A DNA stretch of 64,000 nt from JBGSBR01 sp041730495 (GTDB lineage Bacteria > Patescibacteriota > Microgenomatia > UBA1406 > GWC2-37-13): positions 21,651-85,650 of the forward strand of contig JBGSBR010000003.1 in NCBI GenBank assembly GCA_041730495.1, given 5' to 3'. How positions within the stretch are numbered: position 1 is the stretch's first letter; each line of letters starts with the position of its first letter. Both the position numbers and the translations under genes were made by a program. Below are positions 59,417 to 64,000 of this stretch, in pieces. The notes below the pieces were generated by a model. The model had not been told where the DNA came from, searched no databases, and saw nothing but the letters and a program-made list of their open reading frames with translations.

Positions 59417-60470
59417 CGATTTTTTCAGCAGCCTTTCCATCTCCATACAGATCTTCTTGTGCAATCATCAAGTCATACTGTTTTTCATCCGTAAGAATTT
59501 GAGATATCGCTTTTACAATAGCATCAGTTTCTACACCCACAAGCTTGGCATAACCAGCTTCGATAGCTTCCATGCGCTCTGTTGTTTTACGCACGACGAC
59601 TAACGGTTTTTGTAACACCATCGCTTCTTCTTGCACACCACCCGAATCTGTGATGACTACATGACAGTTTTTCAGATAACTAAGAAACTCAGGATACTGT
59701 AATGGTTCGATCAGCTGGATCTGTTTGTTACCCGCAAGTGATGATCGAATAGTTTGCCGCACCTGAGGATTGGGATGCATCGGAATAATGATTCTATATG
59801 CTGGAAACTTCTCACTAATTTGTTTCAAAGCTTCACAGATCTGCTCAAGTGGTGCACCGATATGTTCACGCCGATGCAAAGTAATAAGAAGGTAGGGGAG
59901 AGGAATATCATTTTTTGTATCTTTTGAGATAGCTTGAACAGCATCAACTATAGTATTTCCGGTTTGAACTATTGTGTTTTTAGCATAGCCTTCTGCCAAT
60001 AAATTATTGGTGGCAAGTAGCGTCGGTGTGAAATGCCAAGTTGCAAGAGTACTGATCATCTTTCGATTTGCTTCTTCTGGGAAGGGATTTTGCATGTCGT
60101 GTGAGCGCAGTCCTGCTTCGACATGTGCTACTGGAATAGCTGCATAAAACGAAGACAGTGCTCCAGCTAAAGCAGAGGTCGTATCTCCTTGAACAATCGT
60201 TAGATCTGGTATTAATTCAGCTATTTTTGGTCCCAGAGCTTCCATCAGATTTGTCATCAATTGATTGAGTGTTTGCTCAGGTTGCATGATCTGCAGATCT
60301 ATATCTGGTTTGAGATCCAGATCTTGAAAAATATCATCAGCCAGCTCGGCATGTTGACCTGTATGAAGATGAACTATTTTTACATCCTTAGTTCTTCGCA
60401 GCTGTCGAATCACTGGAAATAGTTTGATGACATCTGGTCTGGTGCTGGTGATAACAAGTATTTTTTTCAT
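59400..60470 (-). CDS. wecB: UDP-N-acetylglucosamine 2-epimerase (non-hydrolysing)
   Basis: Interconverts UDP-GlcNAc and UDP-ManNAc, giving ManNAc units for surface polymers. 356 residues with STRPDVIKLFPVI, TGQHAELADDIF, VQGDTTSALAG, EAGLRSHDMQNPFPEEANRK and ITDSGGVQEEA, all family hallmarks. The start is 10 nt after the structured element copy B on this strand. It follows the GT4 gene in the same direction. Confidence 0.95.
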   Translation of the reverse strand: MKKILVITSTRPDVIKLFPVIRQLRRTKDVKIVHLHTGQHAELADDIFQDLDLKPDIDLQIMQPEQTLNQLMTNLMEALGPKIAELIPDLTIVQGDTTSALAGALSSFYAAIPVAHVEAGLRSHDMQNPFPEEANRKMISTLATWHFTPTLLATNNLLAEGYAKNTIVQTGNTIVDAVQAISKDTKNDIPLPYLLITLHRREHIGAPLEQICEALKQISEKFPAYRIIIPMHPNPQVRQTIRSSLAGNKQIQLIEPLQYPEFLSYLKNCHVVITDSGGVQEEAMVLQKPLVVVRKTTERMEAIEAGYAKLVGVETDAIVKAISQILTDEKQYDLMIAQEDLYGDGKAAEKIVNALF

Positions 60471-60481
60471 ATATAAACTTT

Positions 60482-60576
60482 ATCTGTAATAGGTGTCAGG
60501 AGGAAAGGGACACATAAGCGCGCAACGAATAGTGAGCACTTATGGGTAAAGCCGACTGACAGAATCTATTACAGAT
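60482..60576. ncRNA. Candidate structured RNA element, copy B
   Basis: ATCTGTAATAG (60482-60492) pairs perfectly with CTATTACAGAT (60566-60576). TGTCAG (60494-60499) pairs with CTGACA (60556-60561), and CATAAG (60513-60518) with CTTATG (60539-60544). Loops share core words with copy A. On the minus strand it lies directly between the GT4 stop codon (which it overlaps) and the wecB start. Confidence 0.62.
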
Positions 60577-61705
60577 CTGATAATATTTTTAACTCTTCTT
60601 CTGAAATTCTTTTCCAATCATAATTCTCAATAAACTGTTTTGTTTCTTTTGAAATAGTTGATTTCTTTAACTGCTGCATTATTTCTTTTGCGAATAACTG
60701 CGTATTACCTTTTTCAATATAGCTAATATGAGCTTTCCAGACACTACGTAACTCTGGTAAATCATATGTTATCACTGGTAATCGGGCAGCGAGAGCCTCA
60801 CCGATCACAATTGCCCAGTTCTCTTCATACGTCGGCAGCACAAACAGTTTTGCCGACTTGAGTATACGATACTTTTTATCAGTATCATGGATCTGCCCAA
60901 GCAGATGAATCTGTTCTGTAAGACCTGCTTCCTCGATGAGTGCTCGCAGTTCAACCTCATCCGGACCTGTCCCGATTACTGCAAGTTTGGCATCTGGTTT
61001 CGTTTTTAAGACTTCCTGCCAGATAGAAATCAAATCAAAGACACCTTTCGTACGCTGCAGGCGTTTCATGAAAACTGCATCATACATAATTTTTGGTGCA
61101 GGTATTGATTGAATGCGGCTAATATCTGCACCACAAATAACAGCTTTAATGTTCTTTTTGGAAATACCGACGTCTAATAATTGTTTTTGGGTACTCTCAG
61201 AAACGGCCAAGATCGTATCGGCGAGGTTTCTAATAAAAAATAAACTGATCCGCTGATTGATAAAAAACAGAAGTGAGGAAAGCACTGAGGAATTTTCTCG
61301 TTTCCAGGGTGGCCAAGGCGGTAACCAATGCACGACAGCTGCCCATTTAGTTTGTGGATTTTTTATCTTCAAGTAAACAGCAGGTAAAACATCGAAGATC
61401 GCATCATTACTACTGTAAATTACTGTTTTTTCACCATTTAAATCAAAAGGTTGCCAAAATAGTATCTGAATCGCTCGTTTAAGATAACTAACCTTAGAAG
61501 CTTTGGCTGCAGTATGCGGAATCTCTGATAATGTCGCTCTTACATCTAGTTTCTTCGCAACTTCAAGAGCCGCTTTAGCACCGACAATCTCGATTGTCTG
61601 ACCAGTTTGCTGCCAGTATTTAGCCAAATACAACGGTCTCAAATCTCCGCCACTTAATGCAGAATTTTGACTCAAAATACCGTTTAGAATGATGATGATG
61701 CGCAT
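60569..61705 (-). CDS. GT4 family glycosyltransferase
   Basis: A GT-B fold retaining enzyme of 378 residues. The N-terminus IIIILNGILSQNSALSGGDLRPLYLAKYW matches the acceptor domain with the GG loop. The C-terminal domain has DAVFMKRLQRTKGVFDLI, AVIGTGPDE, and the donor-binding acidic motif LPTYEENWAIVIGEALAARLPVITY (E-x7-E). It lies upstream of wecB on the same strand. Confidence 0.92.
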   Translation of the reverse strand: MRIIIILNGILSQNSALSGGDLRPLYLAKYWQQTGQTIEIVGAKAALEVAKKLDVRATLSEIPHTAAKASKVSYLKRAIQILFWQPFDLNGEKTVIYSSNDAIFDVLPAVYLKIKNPQTKWAAVVHWLPPWPPWKRENSSVLSSLLFFINQRISLFFIRNLADTILAVSESTQKQLLDVGISKKNIKAVICGADISRIQSIPAPKIMYDAVFMKRLQRTKGVFDLISIWQEVLKTKPDAKLAVIGTGPDEVELRALIEEAGLTEQIHLLGQIHDTDKKYRILKSAKLFVLPTYEENWAIVIGEALAARLPVITYDLPELRSVWKAHISYIEKGNTQLFAKEIMQQLKKSTISKETKQFIENYDWKRISEEELKILSDL

Positions 61706-61743
61706 ATAGTCTTTGCATATTATATCTGGTATCCTAAGTCACT

Positions 61744-62775
61744 ATGACCAAGCGTGCACAAGCCGGGATAAAAGTTTCGTTAATCGTGCTCAACTACAAC
61801 GGCATAGACATGCTTGAAGAGTACTTTACATCTGTATTTGCTCAAACTCGAGTACCTGACGAGATCATTATGCTCGATAATGCATCTGTCGATGGCAGTA
61901 GAGAATATGTACAAAAGAAATTTCCAAAAGTAACCATTGTCGCAAATCCAATCAATGAAGGCACCTCAAAAGCTTCAAATACAGCTTTCAAACATGCTTC
62001 TGGCGACTACGTAATCTTCCAAAGCAATGATCTGAAACTTGAAAAACACTGTGTTGAAGCACTGGTAACAAATCTCGACAATCATGCCGATGTGGGTATT
62101 TGCACCAGTGTTCTGATGCAGTATAGACTGACAGCTGGTAATAAAGAACTGTTGGTCGAAACTGCTGGAGGTGTGATGGATATGTTTGGTTTTGCTTCAC
62201 ACAACCATTATTTAGATAAGATCAAAACTCTTCCCGCGGAAGCTGAATCATTTTTATGTTTTGGAGCTTCATTCATCATCAGACGCAAAGTTTTTGAAAA
62301 GATAAAAGGATTTGATAATACTTTTTTTACACTTAATGACGATATTGATCTGTGTTGGCGCACGAGAATCGTTGGTTACAAAGTGATGTTTAGTCGAGAT
62401 TCATTGGTGTATCATCGGGGACAAGCTACACTCGGCAGACCTGATGTGAAACGCTTTCAGAAACGCTTCTGGAGTGCTCGCAATAACTTACGAACTGTCA
62501 TCAAAAATTATAGTAATCTTCAAATATTAACCCTGTTTCCCGTGTACATGCTGATGTTAATTGCTGAAGCAGGATACTTTTTATTACGAGGGAAATGGAC
62601 ACTTTTCAAGGCAGATATTGCCGCGATCGGCTGGAATATCATGATGCTACCAGATACACTGAAAGAACGAGTACATATACAAAAACTTTGGTCCTCAAAC
62701 CAACAAGTGACAAACACTTGGATCAAAAAAAGTCTCAAACTTGAGATGTTTCCAGTATTTCATAAAGCAATCTGA
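61744..62775 (+). CDS. GT2 family glycosyltransferase (rhamnosyltransferase-like)
   Basis: 343 residues. VSLIVLNYNGIDMLEEYFTSVF and IIMLDNASVDGSREYVQKKF open the fold; FQSNDLKLEKHCVEAL replaces the DxD; TLNDDIDLCWRTRIVGY is the characteristic ND-D-DxxWR motif of this GT2 group. A C-terminal TM segment is likely (FPVYMLMLIAEAGYFLL). Its stop and the flippase start share one base (TGATG). Confidence 0.9.
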   Translation: MTKRAQAGIKVSLIVLNYNGIDMLEEYFTSVFAQTRVPDEIIMLDNASVDGSREYVQKKFPKVTIVANPINEGTSKASNTAFKHASGDYVIFQSNDLKLEKHCVEALVTNLDNHADVGICTSVLMQYRLTAGNKELLVETAGGVMDMFGFASHNHYLDKIKTLPAEAESFLCFGASFIIRRKVFEKIKGFDNTFFTLNDDIDLCWRTRIVGYKVMFSRDSLVYHRGQATLGRPDVKRFQKRFWSARNNLRTVIKNYSNLQILTLFPVYMLMLIAEAGYFLLRGKWTLFKADIAAIGWNIMMLPDTLKERVHIQKLWSSNQQVTNTWIKKSLKLEMFPVFHKAI

Positions 62776-64000
62776 TGAAAAAATTACTTACCAATAAATT
62801 TATTCAAGGTGGAGCAGTGCTCATGATGGTAAATCTACTTGTCAGCCTCAGCAACTATTTTTTCCATACCTTATCTGCCAGAGTACTCGCACCCGAAGGT
62901 TATGGTGAGATTGCTACGATGTTTTCTTATCTGGTACTTTTATCATTTCCAACTGGAGTTTTAGCAGAGCTATTGATTCAAAAGCTGGGTAAACATGCGA
63001 CACCGACAGTTTTAGCTGCACAGATCTTCAGATGGTTTGTTGTAACATTAAAAAAACATTGGTATATAAATCTTATTTTGCTTTGTTTCATCCCCGCTAT
63101 GCCGTGGCTGACGAAGTTATCTGGCACCACAGCCTATCTAATCATTCCACTCCTCATGATTTCGTTTGTGACAGCTTTTTATGATGGTGCTTTGCAAGGT
63201 TTGCATCGCTTTGGAGTCTTTGCGATTATCGGACTTATAGCAGTACTCATCAAACTTGCCGGTCCGTTTATCAGTTTGTATTATGCACAGTCAGCGCTGG
63301 TGATCATAGTAACCGCAATTGCCGGCTCATATGTGGCGAAACTTGCACTAAGTAACTTTGTACTGAATAAAACAATCTTGATCGCAAAAGCTGCACCGAT
63401 AAATGCCTCCATTGGGAAACTACTTAAAAGTAAGCAACTCTGGCTCACCGTTTTATCTACTGCTGCTATCGCTGGTATGCAAAATTTGGATCTTATATTT
63501 GTGAAACAACGATTTGATGCCACTGATGCAGGTTTATACGCTGGTTGGCTGCTGTTTAGTAAGCTGATTATGTATATTTTTGGTCCACTTATCACGATGA
63601 GCTATATTTTCTTCTCAAGTAAAAAAGACGAAAAATATCATCAAGTTGCGATGATGTTCGCATTACTATTATTTGTAATTGTTGGAGTGGTAAGCAATAT
63701 AGTATATGGTATTTATGCAAAATCCATGATTTTGATGTTACTTGGTGAAAAATACTTAGTCATATATCCATATCTTGAATGGGCGAGTCTCTATGGCACG
63801 CTTACTGCCATGATTATGTTTCTTAATTACTATTTCTTAGCCAAAGAGCAGAGGATAGGAATAGTATTTTTCATCAGTTTACCGTTCTACTTACTCGCGC
63901 TCAATTTATACGCCAAGCTCGCCACAGATGTAATCTACATCAGTATTCTTTACAGTATGTGTATTATTAGCTTATTCCTGCTCGCATTCTTCGGTAATCG
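62775..64000 (+). CDS. Polysaccharide/oligosaccharide flippase (cut by window end)
   Basis: An open frame of 408 codons that runs off the window; no stop is seen. It begins MKKLLTNKFIQGGAVLMMVNLL and has about ten hydrophobic segments spaced as in Wzx/MATE-like polysaccharide exporters, with LSARVLAPEGYGEIATMFSYL as the typical first-loop motif and RFDATDAGLYAGWLLFSKL in the middle. It would flip lipid-linked oligosaccharide across the membrane, completing the pathway encoded upstream. Start overlaps the previous stop, implying coupled translation. Confidence 0.88.
   Translation, partial: MKKLLTNKFIQGGAVLMMVNLLVSLSNYFFHTLSARVLAPEGYGEIATMFSYLVLLSFPTGVLAELLIQKLGKHATPTVLAAQIFRWFVVTLKKHWYINLILLCFIPAMPWLTKLSGTTAYLIIPLLMISFVTAFYDGALQGLHRFGVFAIIGLIAVLIKLAGPFISLYYAQSALVIIVTAIAGSYVAKLALSNFVLNKTILIAKAAPINASIGKLLKSKQLWLTVLSTAAIAGMQNLDLIFVKQRFDATDAGLYAGWLLFSKLIMYIFGPLITMSYIFFSSKKDEKYHQVAMMFALLLFVIVGVVSNIVYGIYAKSMILMLLGEKYLVIYPYLEWASLYGTLTAMIMFLNYYFLAKEQRIGIVFFISLPFYLLALNLYAKLATDVIYISILYSMCIISLFLLAFFGN

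Noticed and set aside
1..64000. Alternative genetic code with UGA as Gly or Trp (as in Gracilibacteria/Absconditabacteria)
   Set aside because: TGA ends htrA, the SIMPL protein, several glycosyltransferases and others at expected lengths, and conserved genes contain no in-frame TGA.

Overview
The window looks like a chromosomal segment of a Candidate Phyla Radiation (Patescibacteria) bacterium, most likely Microgenomates-like. The supporting signs are low GC, compact spacing, few Shine-Dalgarno sequences, RNase J as the visible RNase, rpsF-ssb-rpsR with no rplI (L9) after it, an ADP-forming acetate-CoA ligase, many lineage-restricted orphan proteins and a large glycan cluster. TGA occurs only as a normal stop, so the standard bacterial code fits. 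The taxonomic placement is inference; no 16S rRNA gene is present.

Layout. 0-6.4 kb: tail of dnaX, ybaB, prs, two orphan genes, then recR and RNase J on the minus strand. 6.4-16.5 kb: a structured RNase J leader, a SufT/MIP18-like gene, tRNA-Pro(CGG) abutting a peptidase E gene, cysS, acetate-CoA ligase, an HD-domain orphan, a three-gene ABC-2 exporter and a SIMPL protein. 16.5-25.3 kb: an orphan, a membrane GT-C glycosyltransferase, rpsF-ssb-rpsR, a barrel-sandwich-like protein, two envelope proteases (CtpA, HtrA) and an orphan. 25.3-33.9 kb: hisS behind what reads as a complete histidine attenuator, two orphans, a short RF1-like release factor, a secreted metalloprotease, rpmE, rplJ-rplL and a surface protein. 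33.9-42.1 kb: gyrB-ppa-gyrA, folD-miaA and a Thr/Pro-rich surface protein. 42.1-48.5 kb: lepA, pyk, an orphan, ahcY and an adenosine-kinase-like gene. 48.5-64 kb: a glycan and surface-polymer region with six GT2 and one GT4 glycosyltransferases, a radical SAM protein, a Tmtc-like TPR membrane protein, a CDP-paratose-2-epimerase-like enzyme, a hexapeptide acyltransferase, a C-methyltransferase, a UDP-GlcNAc 2-epimerase and a flippase cut by the window end.

How expression appears to work. Promoters are dominated by extended -10 boxes (TGnTATAAT). In at least fifteen genes the -10 hexamer sits only 5-9 nt before the start codon, which predicts leaderless mRNAs. Classical Shine-Dalgarno sites are rare; rplL has the clearest one.

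Most notable observations: (1) a 15-codon leader peptide with three consecutive His codons, overlapping mutually exclusive hairpins and a strong terminator, just before hisS; (2) two GC-rich elements of about 90 nt in the glycan region with a shared core and compensatory base-pair changes, a candidate new structured RNA; (3) the leaderless promoter architecture; (4) an RF1-type release factor with no N-terminal domain; (5) a scatter of AT-rich orphan genes wedged between housekeeping genes.
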